64,000 nucleotides of DNA from Aliirhizobium smilacinae (GCF_006335145.1 NZ_VDMN01000001.1:186001-250000); one strand, 5' to 3'. Positions 35,816 to 45,160 are shown, numbered from the stretch's first letter. Translations and numbers: made by a program. The notes: generated from the sequence alone by a model not told the origin.

Positions 35816-37165
35816 CTAGACCGCAATCGAGTGCCTTCCCGCACCGGTTTCGAGGTATCTATCGAAGACTGCGGCGATCGTTCGGGCAAAAGGCCTGCCT
35901 TCCGGCGTGATGGTGAAGGAGGTATTACCGACCCGGCAGATATCATCCGGGTTCTGCCTGGCAAATGCGCGGGCCTCGGTGATCAGGTCATGTGCGCCCG
36001 CCGGAAACCGTGCCAGCAAAGGCATGAAATCGAAGCCGAAATCGCACATCAGCCGCTCGATGACATAAGCGCGCATGCGATCGTCTTCCGACAGTTCTAT
36101 CCCCCTCACCGCAGCGAGTCCGTCCCCCTCCACCATCCGCTGATATTCGCCGGTCGCCGGCATGTTCTGCACGTAACCGTTGGGAAGCTGGCTGATCGAC
36201 GAGGCGCCGAGCCCGATCAGCGCATCGGCACTATCGGTCGTATACCCTTGGAAATTGCGCCGCAGCCTCCCGGCGCGCGCAGCAATGGCCATCGAATCGG
36301 TCGGCTTGGCAAAATGATCTATGCCGATCTGCTCGTAACCGGCGTCCAGCAGCATGCGGGAGGCGAATGTGCTCTGATGGAAACGCTCAGTTACGTCAGG
36401 CAAAGCCGTTTCGGGAATCATCGTCTGGTGCTTCTTCATCCACGGAACATGGGCATATCCGAAAAGCGCGATACGATCGGGCGAGAGCGAGAGAATATCC
36501 GAAACCGTGCGCCCGACACCTTCCAGCGTCTGATAAGGCAGGCCGTAGAGAACGTCGCAATTGACTGATCCGACGCCACGCGCCCTCACGGCATCGACGA
36601 CCGATTTCGTCTGCTCGAAGGTCTGGATGCGGTTGATCGCCTTCTGCACCGTCGGGTCGAAATCCTGAACGCCGAGGCTTGCCCGCGTCAGACCGATTGC
36701 GGCAAGCGCATCGTAGCGCGGCTCATCCAGGTCGTTCGGGTCCATCTCGACGCTGATTTCGGCATCGTCCGCAATATCGAACGATGCCTTCAGACAGTCC
36801 ATCAGATCGACCATGTCCTCCGGCTTCAGCATCGTCGGGGAGCCGCCGCCGAAATGGATGGCCGTGACCCTTGCGCCTTTGCCGATACGTTTGCCGACGG
36901 CTTCGATCTCCCGGCGCAACGCGACGAGATAAGTGGTGATCGGCTCGTAGCGCAGAATCTGCTTCGTGTGGCAGGCACAGAACCAACAGAGCCGGTCGCA
37001 ATAGGGGATGTGCAAATAGAGTGAAAGGCTGTTTCCAGCCCCAAGTTCGGACAGCCACTGCGAATAGATGTCGCAATTTACACCAGTGTGAAAATGCGGC
37101 GCAGTCGGATAGCTAGTGTAACGCGGCACCGAGCCTGAATATTTCGCAAGCAATCTTTCACTCAT
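35816..37165 (-). CDS. hemN: oxygen-independent coproporphyrinogen III oxidase
   Basis: A 449-residue radical-SAM enzyme with the [4Fe-4S] motif YCDRLCWFC (CX3CX2C). FGGGSPTML supplies the SAM-binding glycine motif, and MDPNDLDEPRYDALAAIGLTRASLGVQDF is the usual HemN region. It converts coproporphyrinogen III to protoporphyrinogen IX without O2, supplying heme for the cbb3 oxidase. A perfect FNR box is centred 61 bases upstream (37220-37233). It is divergent from fnrN. Confidence 0.96.
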   Translation of the reverse strand: MSERLLAKYSGSVPRYTSYPTAPHFHTGVNCDIYSQWLSELGAGNSLSLYLHIPYCDRLCWFCACHTKQILRYEPITTYLVALRREIEAVGKRIGKGARVTAIHFGGGSPTMLKPEDMVDLMDCLKASFDIADDAEISVEMDPNDLDEPRYDALAAIGLTRASLGVQDFDPTVQKAINRIQTFEQTKSVVDAVRARGVGSVNCDVLYGLPYQTLEGVGRTVSDILSLSPDRIALFGYAHVPWMKKHQTMIPETALPDVTERFHQSTFASRMLLDAGYEQIGIDHFAKPTDSMAIAARAGRLRRNFQGYTTDSADALIGLGASSISQLPNGYVQNMPATGEYQRMVEGDGLAAVRGIELSEDDRMRAYVIERLMCDFGFDFMPLLARFPAGAHDLITEARAFARQNPDDICRVGNTSFTITPEGRPFARTIAAVFDRYLETGAGRHSIAV

Positions 37166-37219
37166 GGCGCACCTTTTCTCATGTGCTTCAAGAGCTACCT
37201 GCGGAATATTTTAGCGACT

Positions 37220-37233
37220 TTGACTTGAATCAA
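37220..37233. promoter_or_regulatory. FNR/FixK box in the hemN/fnrN divergent promoter
   Basis: TTGACTTGAATCAA fits TTGAY-N4-RTCAA. Placed at -41.5 it gives a hemN leader of about 20 bases. It is about 170 bases from the fnrN start, so autoregulation from it is possible but less direct. Confidence 0.9.
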
Positions 37234-37346
37234 GCATGAGAACGTCAAGTGAACCAAGTTCGGACCATTAATCGCCGCCTGCAGCGCCGCGCGTCACTTC
37301 TGGCGCACCGATAACGCTGTTGCTTTTGGGCAGTGCATCCAGATGC

Positions 37347-37368
37347 CGAAAATCAATTCCGATTTTCG
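37347..37368. promoter_or_regulatory. inverted repeat before fnrN
   Basis: CGAAAATC-AATTCC-GATTTTCG, an 8-bp perfect dyad ending 30 bases before the fnrN start. It could be a leader hairpin or an operator; it does not match the FNR consensus. Confidence 0.45.
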
Positions 37369-37398
37369 CACCGGGTGCGCCGGTGTGGGGGAATGGGA

Positions 37399-38124
37399 AT
37401 GGATGCGCAGCTGAAAATCTTGGACATTCACGAAGTGCCGTTGGTTTGTCGTGGCTGCGACGCGCGCCATAACGGCGTCTGTTCCACCCTCACTCCGCAT
37501 CAACTGACCGAACTGAACAAGCATTCCCAGCGCAAGGCAGTAGAAGCCGGCACCGAGCTTATCGGTCAGGGCCAGCAGGTTCATTCCTATTCGAATATCC
37601 TGAAGGGCGTCGTGAAGCTATCAAAGATCATGGCGGATGGTCGCCAGCAGATCGTCGGCCTGCAATTTGCCCCCGATTTCATGGGACGCCCATTCCACGG
37701 CGAGAGCCTGATGGCCGCTGAAGCCGCTACCGACACAGAGCTATGCGTGCTGCCGCGCAAGATCCTCGAGCGGATGATCTCCGAATCGTCGGAACTCGGC
37801 AGCCGTCTGCATAATCAGGCGCTGACAGAGCTGGACGAGGCGCGCGACTGGATGCTGACGCTCGGGCGCAAATCCGCACGCGAGAAGGTCGCCAGCCTGC
37901 TGGTGCTGGTGGCCGCCCATGCCGATCCCGACCGTCTGGGCGACTGCGCATTCGAGCTGCCGCTATCGCGCGCCGACATTGCCGATTTTCTCGGCCTGAC
38001 TATTGAAACCGTCAGCCGGCAGATGACCAAGCTGCGCAAGGATGGCCTCATTCACATCGAGAACAACCGGCAGGTCTACGTGCCGGATCTCGACAAGCTG
38101 GCCGTAACCGCGGGCGGCGACTGA
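37399..38124 (+). CDS. fnrN: FNR-type oxygen-responsive regulator FnrN
   Basis: A 241-residue Crp/Fnr-family activator. Cys17, Cys20, Cys28 and Cys116 match the four [4Fe-4S] ligands of FNR (CRGCDARHNGVC then ELCVLPR). A cyclic-nucleotide-like beta barrel and a long dimer helix precede the helix-turn-helix SRADIADFLGLTIETVSRQMTKL, whose E--SR contacts TTGAT half-sites. Start 37399 is preferred to ATG 37393 because GGGGG is then at normal spacing. It probably controls the three boxes found in this window (fixN, fixG, hemN). Confidence 0.94.
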   Translation: MDAQLKILDIHEVPLVCRGCDARHNGVCSTLTPHQLTELNKHSQRKAVEAGTELIGQGQQVHSYSNILKGVVKLSKIMADGRQQIVGLQFAPDFMGRPFHGESLMAAEAATDTELCVLPRKILERMISESSELGSRLHNQALTELDEARDWMLTLGRKSAREKVASLLVLVAAHADPDRLGDCAFELPLSRADIADFLGLTIETVSRQMTKLRKDGLIHIENNRQVYVPDLDKLAVTAGGD

Positions 38125-38175
38125 TCGCCCCCGCTGGTCGTTTCCTGACCGCCCGCGCCACGACTGCACCGATCG

Positions 38176-39141
38176 TTAAGGCGCGCGTCCTTCCACGAGA
38201 ACGGCACGGATGGCTTCAAGGACCGCTTCCGGCTGGATACCGTTGCAGACGATCTGGCTCGGCACGCCATCCCAGGCGCTGCCGATGTATTTGCGACCAT
38301 GGTCGGGAGCCTGAATGGTCTTTCCGTCCGCAAGGCCGCCACAGACGACCCGGACCGGACCGGTCGTGACCTCGAAGAGATGCGGCTCGGTGAGATAGAC
38401 GCAGGCGCAGCTGTCGTGCAGTGCCATGCCGTCGAGACCGACGCGCTGGCGATAGAAATCGATGTAATATTGCGAAAGATCCGACAGGAGCTTGAGTTCG
38501 GCGGGTCCGGCCTCGACCATTTTTGCCAGATAATCCGCCGACATGGTGGTCTTCAGGGTCACGTCGAGGCCGATGATCGTGACCTTCCAGGGCGCCGTGA
38601 AGACGACATCCGCGGCTTCCGGATCGCCATGGATATTGGCCTCTGCCGCCGGCGTCACATTGCCGTTGACGTCGAAGGCGCCGCCCATAATCACCACTTC
38701 CTTGACCAGCGCGGCAATTTCCGGATCGGCTTTCAGCGCCAGCGCCAGATTGGTCATGCGGCCGACAGCGACGAGCGTCACATTGCCCGGATCGGCTTTC
38801 ACGGTGTCGATGATGAACTGTGCAGCCGAGCGCTCGTCCAAAGGATGGTCGATATCCAGCGGCACGCCGATATTGCCGAGCCCGTCCTCGCCATGGACGA
38901 CCGGGGCGAAATGCGCGGCATCACGGCCATCGTCGTAAGCCTTGCCTGCGCCTTTGGCGATCGGCGCCTCGATTTTCCATTTCTGATGAAGGAACTGTGC
39001 GTTTCGGGTGGTGATCTCGATCGGCGCATTGCCGAATACGGTCGTGACGCCAATCAGATCGATGCCCGGATGTCGGTGGAGATAAAGGAGTGCCATGGCA
39101 TCGTCTACGCCAGGATCGGTGTCGAATATCACTTTGAGCAT
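38176..39141 (-). CDS. inosine/uridine-preferring nucleoside hydrolase
   Basis: A 321-residue hydrolase with the calcium-binding hallmark FDTDPGVDDAMAL at the N-terminus and MGGAFDVNGNVTPAAEANIHGDPEAADVVF in the middle (Asn and His of the active site). It hydrolyses ribonucleosides to base and ribose in the cytoplasm. It stands alone between fnrN (convergent) and the TSUP permease (divergent). Base specificity cannot be assigned. Confidence 0.92.
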   Translation of the reverse strand: MLKVIFDTDPGVDDAMALLYLHRHPGIDLIGVTTVFGNAPIEITTRNAQFLHQKWKIEAPIAKGAGKAYDDGRDAAHFAPVVHGEDGLGNIGVPLDIDHPLDERSAAQFIIDTVKADPGNVTLVAVGRMTNLALALKADPEIAALVKEVVIMGGAFDVNGNVTPAAEANIHGDPEAADVVFTAPWKVTIIGLDVTLKTTMSADYLAKMVEAGPAELKLLSDLSQYYIDFYRQRVGLDGMALHDSCACVYLTEPHLFEVTTGPVRVVCGGLADGKTIQAPDHGRKYIGSAWDGVPSQIVCNGIQPEAVLEAIRAVLVEGRAP

Positions 39142-39310
39142 GCGGGCTTATCCAGTCTTAATATCGAATGCGAGGCCGCGCACCATAACGGCATTCGGAC
39201 GAGGTGCAATCCCGCCAAAACATCCTTCAGCGACTGTGCTTTCGGCAGGCCTTGCCCGTGACCGGGTTCGGTGCCACAAGGCGGCTCCCGCCTGAAATTC
39301 TCCAGACTGA

Positions 39311-40108
39311 GTGCATTCCCCCGTGCCTGATATCGCCTTCGAACTGCTGTTGATCCTGTTTCTTGCTGCCTGTTTTGCCGGGTTTGTCGATTCGATCGCC
39401 GGCGGCGGCGGACTGATCACCATCCCGGTTCTGTTGATCGCGGGCATACCACCACTCGAAGCGATCGCCACCAACAAGCTCCAGGGGCAGTTTGGCGCGG
39501 CTTCCGCAACGATTGCCTATGCGCGCAAGGGCCATATCAACCTACACAGCCAGTTGCCCATGGCACTCATGGCGGTGGTGGGCGGAGCGGCCGGGGCGGT
39601 TCTCGCCTCGGTCGTGCCGGCGTCGGCGCTGGCGGCCACGATCCCGTTTCTGCTGATTGCGATCGCCCTGTTCTTCGCGTTCAAGCCCAGCCTCTCGGAC
39701 GTGGATGGTCGCAGGCGGATAACACCGTTCGTTTTCGGCCTGACCGTCGTACCGCTTGTCGGGATCTATGACGGGCTGTTCGGGCCGGGTGCCGGCTCCT
39801 TCTACATGCTGGGTTTCGTTCTGCTTGCCGGTTTCGGCATGCTGAAGGCGACGGCTCACACGAAGCTCATCAACTTCGGCTCGAATTTCGGCTCGTTCGT
39901 GGTTTTTGCGCTGAGCGGATCGATCCTCTGGAAGGTCGGGCTGCTAATGGGTGTCGGCCAGTTCATCGGCGCGCAGATCGGATCGGGGCTGGCGATGAAA
40001 AAGGGCGCCAAGATCATAAAACCGCTGCTGGTACTGTCATGCCTCGTGCTGGCAACGAAACTGCTTGCCGATCCCAACCACCCTGCCCGGCTCTGGCTGG
40101 GCTGGTAA
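39311..40108 (+). CDS. TSUP-family (TauE/SafE) membrane permease
   Basis: A 265-residue integral membrane protein with about eight spans. The N-terminal repeat AGFVDSIAGGGGLITIPVLL and the second GLTVVPLVGIYDGLFGPGAGSFYMLGF show the internal duplication of the TSUP family, often associated with sulfite, sulfonate or organic-anion export. GTG 39311 is the farthest in-frame start; GTG 39323 is another candidate. Substrate unknown. It ends 13 bases from the convergent cobP. Confidence 0.85.
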   Translation: MHSPVPDIAFELLLILFLAACFAGFVDSIAGGGGLITIPVLLIAGIPPLEAIATNKLQGQFGAASATIAYARKGHINLHSQLPMALMAVVGGAAGAVLASVVPASALAATIPFLLIAIALFFAFKPSLSDVDGRRRITPFVFGLTVVPLVGIYDGLFGPGAGSFYMLGFVLLAGFGMLKATAHTKLINFGSNFGSFVVFALSGSILWKVGLLMGVGQFIGAQIGSGLAMKKGAKIIKPLLVLSCLVLATKLLADPNHPARLWLGW

Positions 40109-40120
40109 CAGCATCACCGT

Positions 40121-40642
40121 TTACCCCTTCATCCGAAGCGGCAGTCCGGCGGCGACGAAAAACACCTCGTCGACTACTGCCGCAACCTGCTGATGCAAAC
40201 GTCCGGCATGATCGCGGAACTCGCGCGCCATCTTGTTTTCGGGCACGATCCCAAGACCGACCTCGTTCGAAACGAAGATGATCCTGGCTTCAAAAGTGGA
40301 AAGCTGCGCGGCGAGCTGGGCGGAGCGCGCCGGAATGTCTTCACCCTGCATCATCAGGTTGGTGACCCAAAGCGTCAGGCAATCGACAAGCACGACACGG
40401 CCGGGTGCATCTATCGCGCCAAGGGTGCGGGTCAGTTCGACGGGCTCTTCGTGGGTCACCCAGGATGGCCCCCGATCGTCCTGATGGCGTGTAATGCGCT
40501 CACGCATCTCGTCGTCATAGGCCCGTCCGGTTGCGACATAGTGCCGTTCAAGCCCGGTCGCCTGGGCCAGACGTTCGGAGAAGGACGATTTTCCCGAGCG
40601 AGCGCCGCCAAGCACAAGAGCAGTTTTACCGGATAGGATCAT
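40121..40642 (-). CDS. cobP: adenosylcobinamide kinase / guanylyltransferase
   Basis: A 173-residue CobP/CobU. P-loop [14 protein letters not shown] at the N-terminus, [13 protein letters not shown] with the guanylylated His, and [13 protein letters not shown] with the Walker B Asp. It phosphorylates adenosylcobinamide and transfers GMP in late B12 synthesis or salvage. It is alone here, not in a cob operon. B12 supply is relevant to the corrinoid methyltransferases at 50-57 kb. No recognisable cobalamin riboswitch was seen upstream (40643-40945). Confidence 0.93.
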   Translation of the reverse strand: MILSGKTALVLGGARSGKSSFSERLAQATGLERHYVATGRAYDDEMRERITRHQDDRGPSWVTHEEPVELTRTLGAIDAPGRVVLVDCLTLWVTNLMMQGEDIPARSAQLAAQLSTFEARIIFVSNEVGLGIVPENKMAREFRDHAGRLHQQVAAVVDEVFFVAAGLPLRMKG

Positions 40643-41829
40643 CGGGAGAAGGTCGCGTGAAAGCCAGACGAAACCGGACGATTCGTAGATGTCGGAGGCG
40701 TCCGGTCCGTGTTCGGGTTTGTCTGGATTCGCATTACCATTTCATGGTCAGCCATGTGCGCGATGAAGTCAACAGGCCGGGCGGAATAGGGACTGACGAC
40801 CGGCGGACTGCGCATTTGGACGCACTATCCTTTTTGCGACATCACGTGACGATTTACAGAGTGGCGCGACGACTTTTGCAGGCGTATTGGATTATCAAAA
40901 TATAAGGCTTCGCGATCAAATCGCGGCCACCGAGGAAACACCCAAATGCTTTACGTGTTCAAGAACAGCAACGGCGTTCAGATCGCCTGGAATTCCGAGG
41001 CTCCCAAGGCTTTCAGGAACTCCCGTCCGTCGGACAATGCGCGACGTATGTCGATATTCGGGTTCATCAGAACGTCGAATTCCGGCTGAGGATTCCAGGC
41101 CGGAATTTCACCCCGTTTACATGAGGGTGCTCGAAGATCAGAGCCTACTGATCGTGTACTTGCGCGAAGCACATCTATCGCAAAAAGCGACAACAGCACC
41201 ATGACCAAATCTTTTATCCCGGAAAACGCCTGAGGCGAATAAAGGGGCAACCGGTACGCTCTACAAAATCCGGTGCCACTGGCGGTGCATTCGTCCGCGC
41301 CCAGATATTTAGCGCGACTTCCTTACCGGATGGTTATTGGCACGCACGCGAAACGCGTAATATTCGCCCTTCGCGTATTTTTTTCGTCACAATACGATTT
41401 ATTCCAAAACTTTTCCGCGACGCTAATCGACTACAAAACGTCAAATCTCGGGCGTGACTTTGTCGTCCATTGTGATCGCCCCATGAGGGCGAAAGTCAAA
41501 CAGCGCATATAGACGGCATTTGATCGTTTTTAGCCCTTGCGCACAGCACAAATCACGATCTTCCAAAGAGTTACGCTTGAGTGTCGGATAAGCGCTACTC
41601 ACAGCTACTGTTGATTTATTTGATGGAAGCCGTACGTTGACGGTGCTGACACGGAAATGCGCGCACTCTGTGGCGGTTGCCCAGATGACGAAAAGACGCA
41701 TGGGGAACAGCGACCACACATCGGACGGAGCCCTTGCGGCTCTCCCAAAAAGTGGATTTTCGCCAACGGATTTCGGTAGCACCGGCTCCACGTATCGATT
41801 GTCAACACTAAGACTGGGAGGTCTTAACG
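40643..41829. other. gene-poor region between cobP and the quaternary-amine transporter
   Basis: About 1.2 kb in which short frames occur on both strands but none has convincing coding character, apart from the 47-codon candidate at 40946-41089. Base composition becomes more AT-rich around 41340-41620. No repeat, tRNA or transposase remnant was recognised. The last 200 bases presumably hold the transporter promoter. Confidence 0.5.
40946..41089 (+). CDS. possible small protein (47 aa)
   Basis: ATG 40946 is preceded by GAGGA at 8-base spacing and opens a 47-codon frame (MLYVFKNSNGVQIAWNSEAP...) ending at TGA 41087-41089. The opening, YVFKNSNGVQIAW, looks protein-like, and the end is basic (PSDNARRMSIFGFIR). 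No family recognised, and it lies in a region with otherwise poor coding signal. Confidence 0.3.
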   Translation: MLYVFKNSNGVQIAWNSEAPKAFRNSRPSDNARRMSIFGFIRTSNSG

Positions 41830-42825
41830 ATGCAAAAACTCCTCGCTTCCACCGTCTTTGCAGCCGGTCTCTATGCATTCGCCGGGTCAGCCTACGCGGA
41901 ATGTGGTTCGGTCTCCATTGCGGAAATGAACTGGGCTTCGGCCGGCGTCGCTGCGAATGTCGATAAGATCATTCTCGAAGAAGGTTACGGCTGTACCGTC
42001 GAGCTCGTCACCGGCGACACGATGCCCACGTTCACCTCGATGAATGAAAAAGGCCAACCGGACATGGCGCCGGAATTCTGGGTCAATGCCGTCCGCACGC
42101 CGCTCGATGCGGCGGTCAAGGAAGGCCGGCTGATCGAAGCCGCCGAAATCCTCGCAGATGGCGCAGTCGAAGGCTGGTGGATCCCGAAATTCCTGGCGGA
42201 CGCACATCCGGACATCAAGACCGTGCAGCAGGCGCTGGCACATCCTGAACTCTTCCCCGCTCCGGAAGATCCGTCCAAGGCTGCCGTGACAAACTGCCCG
42301 TCTGGCTGGAACTGCCAGGTTTCGACCGCCAATCTCTACAAGGCGCTCGGCGCCAAGGAGAAGGGTTTCGATCTGGTCGACACCGGCTCCGCCGCCGGCC
42401 TCGACGGATCGATCGCCAGTGCATTCGAGAAAAAGACCGGCTGGCTGGGATATTACTGGGCACCAACAGCCATTCTCGGCAAATACGAGATGGTGAAACT
42501 GTCCTTCGACGTGCCGCATGACAAGGCAAACTGGGACGCCTGCACCGCCATTCCTGATTGCGCCGATCCGAAGGTCAATTCCTATCCGACCTCCCAGGCC
42601 TTCACCGTCGTGACAAAGCAGTTCGCCGACAAGGCAGGCGTTGCGATGGATTATATCAAGGCCCGCAAGTGGACCAACGCGACCGTCAACGGCATCCTCG
42701 CATGGCAGACCGACAACCAGGGCACCAATGCCGATGCCGCCAAGCATTTCCTTGAAAACCAGCCGGACATCTGGACCAAGTGGGTCGCGCCCGACGTTGC
42801 CGAAAAGATCAAGGCATCGCTTTGA
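41830..42825 (+). CDS. quaternary-amine (betaine/choline-type) ABC transporter binding protein
   Basis: A 331-residue OpuAC/ProX-type solute-binding protein with a signal peptide ending near SAYA (residue 23). Binding-pocket-type aromatic residues include EMNWASAG, APEFWVN, EGWWIPKF and GYYWAPT, consistent with an aromatic box for a trimethylammonium head group. Two Cys pairs (CGSV...YGC; NCPSGWNC) may form disulfides. GGAGG precedes ATG 41830. First gene of the transporter operon, 305 bases before the permease. Ligand likely glycine betaine or a relative. Confidence 0.9.
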   Translation: MQKLLASTVFAAGLYAFAGSAYAECGSVSIAEMNWASAGVAANVDKIILEEGYGCTVELVTGDTMPTFTSMNEKGQPDMAPEFWVNAVRTPLDAAVKEGRLIEAAEILADGAVEGWWIPKFLADAHPDIKTVQQALAHPELFPAPEDPSKAAVTNCPSGWNCQVSTANLYKALGAKEKGFDLVDTGSAAGLDGSIASAFEKKTGWLGYYWAPTAILGKYEMVKLSFDVPHDKANWDACTAIPDCADPKVNSYPTSQAFTVVTKQFADKAGVAMDYIKARKWTNATVNGILAWQTDNQGTNADAAKHFLENQPDIWTKWVAPDVAEKIKASL

Positions 42826-43130
42826 GCCTAACAAGGGGTGGCGAATCTCGCTGCCCCTTACCCTCGCGACGTCGCTGAGACCTGCGGCATGTCGCGGCGA
42901 GATGCGCGGCATCAAACGCCGTCCAGCAATATTGCCTATCTGGGTATAAGCCATCGCGACCGGAAAGCCATGCTGGTTCGCGGAGCCCACGCAGACTATA
43001 GAAGCCCGGAGCAATTTCCGCAAAACTGGACACACGCTTTGCGTCTGGAATTGGGCTGAAACAACGAGATAGAGCGGTTTCGCGTTTCGAAGAAAGGCGA
43101 AAATGTTCTTGGCAGAAGAAGGGGAAAAAC
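42826..43130. other. intercistronic region with hairpin after binding-protein gene
   Basis: A stem AAGGGGTGGCG / CGCTGCCCCTT (42833-42859, two wobble pairs) lies 8 bases after the binding-protein stop without a T-tract. Such hairpins often protect the 3' end of binding-protein mRNA or attenuate read-through. The remaining sequence to 43130 holds no gene that I believe; AAGGGG before ATG 43131 is the permease ribosome site. Confidence 0.5.
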
Positions 43131-44039
43131 ATGGCGATCTGCGAGTACCTGCCGCGAGCCCTCTGTCGGTTCCCGGCCATCAGCGACAGCTATATCCGCC
43201 AGGCGCGTCAGGTCATCGACGAGGGCTTCAAGGGTATCGTGCGTGAATACGGCAGTATCATCGATATCGTCGTGCGCCCTCTGCAATTGTTCCTGAACTA
43301 TCTGGAGCGGCTGTTTACCACATCGCCCTGGACGGTGGTTCTGATCGTGATGCTGCTGGTCGTCTATTTCGGCAGCCGCAGCATACGCATCACCATCGGC
43401 ACGGCGATCGGCATGGTCCTCATCGGCGTGGTAGGCCTTTGGGAAGACACGATGACGACGCTGGCGATCGTCACCGTTTCGACCCTGATCGCAATCATCA
43501 TCGGGCTTCCGATCGGCATCCTTATGGCCCGTTCGGACAGAATCCAGGGTGTGATCAACCCGATCCTCGACGTGATGCAGACTATGCCGAGCTTCGTCTA
43601 TCTTATCCCGGTCGTGGTGATCTTCGGGATCGGCAAGGTGCCGGGCCTGATCGCCGTCGTCATCTATGCCGTGCCACCGATGATCCGCCTTACCAATCTC
43701 GGCATACGGCTCGTCGACAAGGAAGTGCTGGAAGCGGCCGACGCCTTTGGCTCCTCGCCCGGCCAGAAACTCTGGAACGTGCAGATGCCTCTGGCGCTGC
43801 CGACGATCATGGCCGGCATCAACCAAACGATCATGATGTCGCTCGCCATGGTGGTCGTCGCATCTATGGTCGGGGTCGGAGGGCTCGGACGCAACACGCT
43901 GCAGGCGATCAACAACCAGTTCTTCACCTTCGGCTTCCTCAACGGTTTTGCGCTTGTGGCGATCGCCATCATCTTCGATCGGACCAGCCAGGCCTTCGGC
44001 AAGCGACTTCAGCGTCATTCGGAGGTAGTCCATGGCTAG
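43131..44039 (+). CDS. quaternary-amine ABC transporter permease (ProW/OpuAB type)
   Basis: A 302-residue permease. A roughly 65-residue N-terminal cytoplasmic part precedes about five to six spans. The coupling loop reads IRLTNLGIRLVDKEVLEAADAFGSSPGQKLWNVQMPLALPTIMAGINQT, as in ProW. It overlaps the ATPase gene by 8 bases. With the partner ATPase and the binding protein it imports betaine-like osmolytes or carbon sources. Confidence 0.93.
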   Translation: MAICEYLPRALCRFPAISDSYIRQARQVIDEGFKGIVREYGSIIDIVVRPLQLFLNYLERLFTTSPWTVVLIVMLLVVYFGSRSIRITIGTAIGMVLIGVVGLWEDTMTTLAIVTVSTLIAIIIGLPIGILMARSDRIQGVINPILDVMQTMPSFVYLIPVVVIFGIGKVPGLIAVVIYAVPPMIRLTNLGIRLVDKEVLEAADAFGSSPGQKLWNVQMPLALPTIMAGINQTIMMSLAMVVVASMVGVGGLGRNTLQAINNQFFTFGFLNGFALVAIAIIFDRTSQAFGKRLQRHSEVVHG

Positions 44040-45084
44040 TCACGGCATCGAGATCAAAGGCCTCTACAAGATCTTCGGCCCTCGCGGGCGCGATCATGTC
44101 GAGGCGGTCAAGAACGGCCTTTCGAAGGCGGAACTCAACGAGCGATATGGCCATGTGCTTGGCCTGAAGGATATCAACATTTCCATGCCGGCCGGTGGCA
44201 TCACCGTCGTGATGGGGCTGTCGGGATCCGGAAAATCGACGCTGATCCGCCATATCAACCGGCTGATCGAGCCGACCTATGGCGAACTGATCTACGACGG
44301 CGTCAACATCTGCGGCATGAACGAGCGTGCGTTGCGCGAATTCCGCCGCCACAAGACGGCGATGGTATTCCAGAAATTCGCATTGCTGCCGCATCGCACG
44401 GTGATCGAGAACACCGTCTATGGCCTGGACATACAGGGCATCTCGCGCTCGGAAAGCACAAAAAAGGCAAAATACTGGATCGAGCGTGTCGGTCTTTCCG
44501 GTTTCGAGAACCACTATCCGAACCAGCTTTCGGGCGGCATGCAGCAACGCGTCGGACTTGCCCGTGCACTGACCAATGACGCCGATATCCTGCTGATGGA
44601 TGAAGCCTATTCGGCTCTCGACCCGTTGATCCGCGTCGATATGCAATCCGTACTTCTCGACCTTCAGGCGGAACTGAAAAAGACCGTGGTCTTCATCACC
44701 CATGACCTCGACGAGGCATTGAGGCTCGGAGACAAGATCGCGATTCTGCGTGACGGCCAGGTAGTGCAGCAGGGAACCGGTCAGGAGATCGTCCTGTCAC
44801 CGGCCGATGACTACATCACCGCCTTCGTCAAGGAAGTAAACCGCAGCCGTGTAATCCAGGCAAAAACGGTGATGAAGCCGTTCGACGGACAAGCGGAAGG
44901 AGTACGCATCGGAGCGACGACCACGCTCGAATCCGCGGCCAAAACGATGACGGAGAACGGTCAGACCAAAGCGACGATAACCGACGACGCCGGCACGCCG
45001 ATCGGTACGCTCGACCTGCAGACGATGATTGCGGCGATGGTGACGCCGGCCGGTTCCGAAACCTCGAAGATGGCAGCCGAATAA
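44032..45084 (+). CDS. quaternary-amine ABC transporter ATP-binding protein (ProV/OpuAA type)
   Basis: A 350-residue ATPase with the long ProV N-terminus (HVEAVKNGLSKAELNERYGHVLGLKDI), Walker A GLSGSGKST, signature LSGGMQQRVGLARAL, Walker B ILLMDEAYSALDPLIR and H-switch FITHDLDEALRLGD. The C-terminal 80 residues look like a degenerate CBS region (IGATTTLESAAKTMTENGQTKATITDDAGTPIGTL), shorter than in osmosensing OpuAA. So control may differ from classical osmosensing. Confidence 0.93.
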   Translation: MASHGIEIKGLYKIFGPRGRDHVEAVKNGLSKAELNERYGHVLGLKDINISMPAGGITVVMGLSGSGKSTLIRHINRLIEPTYGELIYDGVNICGMNERALREFRRHKTAMVFQKFALLPHRTVIENTVYGLDIQGISRSESTKKAKYWIERVGLSGFENHYPNQLSGGMQQRVGLARALTNDADILLMDEAYSALDPLIRVDMQSVLLDLQAELKKTVVFITHDLDEALRLGDKIAILRDGQVVQQGTGQEIVLSPADDYITAFVKEVNRSRVIQAKTVMKPFDGQAEGVRIGATTTLESAAKTMTENGQTKATITDDAGTPIGTLDLQTMIAAMVTPAGSETSKMAAE

Positions 45085-45140
45085 GGACGGAAACAGAAGT
45101 GCAGGCGTCGCAGCCGGCACATTGCCTGTCAGTTGAAAGC

Positions 45141-45160
45141 ATATAAAGGAAGCTTTATAT
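45141..45160. promoter_or_regulatory. AT-rich palindrome before the homocysteine methyltransferase gene
   Basis: ATATAAAG-GAAG-CTTTATAT, an 8-bp perfect dyad 27 bases before the start of the methyltransferase gene. It resembles operators of ArsR-type regulators of methionine/SAH metabolism (SahR) in general form; that link is my inference. It could equally be a leader hairpin. Confidence 0.5.

Noticed and set aside
40643..40945. Cobalamin riboswitch upstream of cobP
   Set aside because: No B12-box core or pseudoknot elements could be recognised on the minus strand.
41441..41878. Minus-strand 145-codon frame overlapping the transporter binding-protein start
   Set aside because: No coding features; it overlaps a gene with clear signal peptide and ribosome site.
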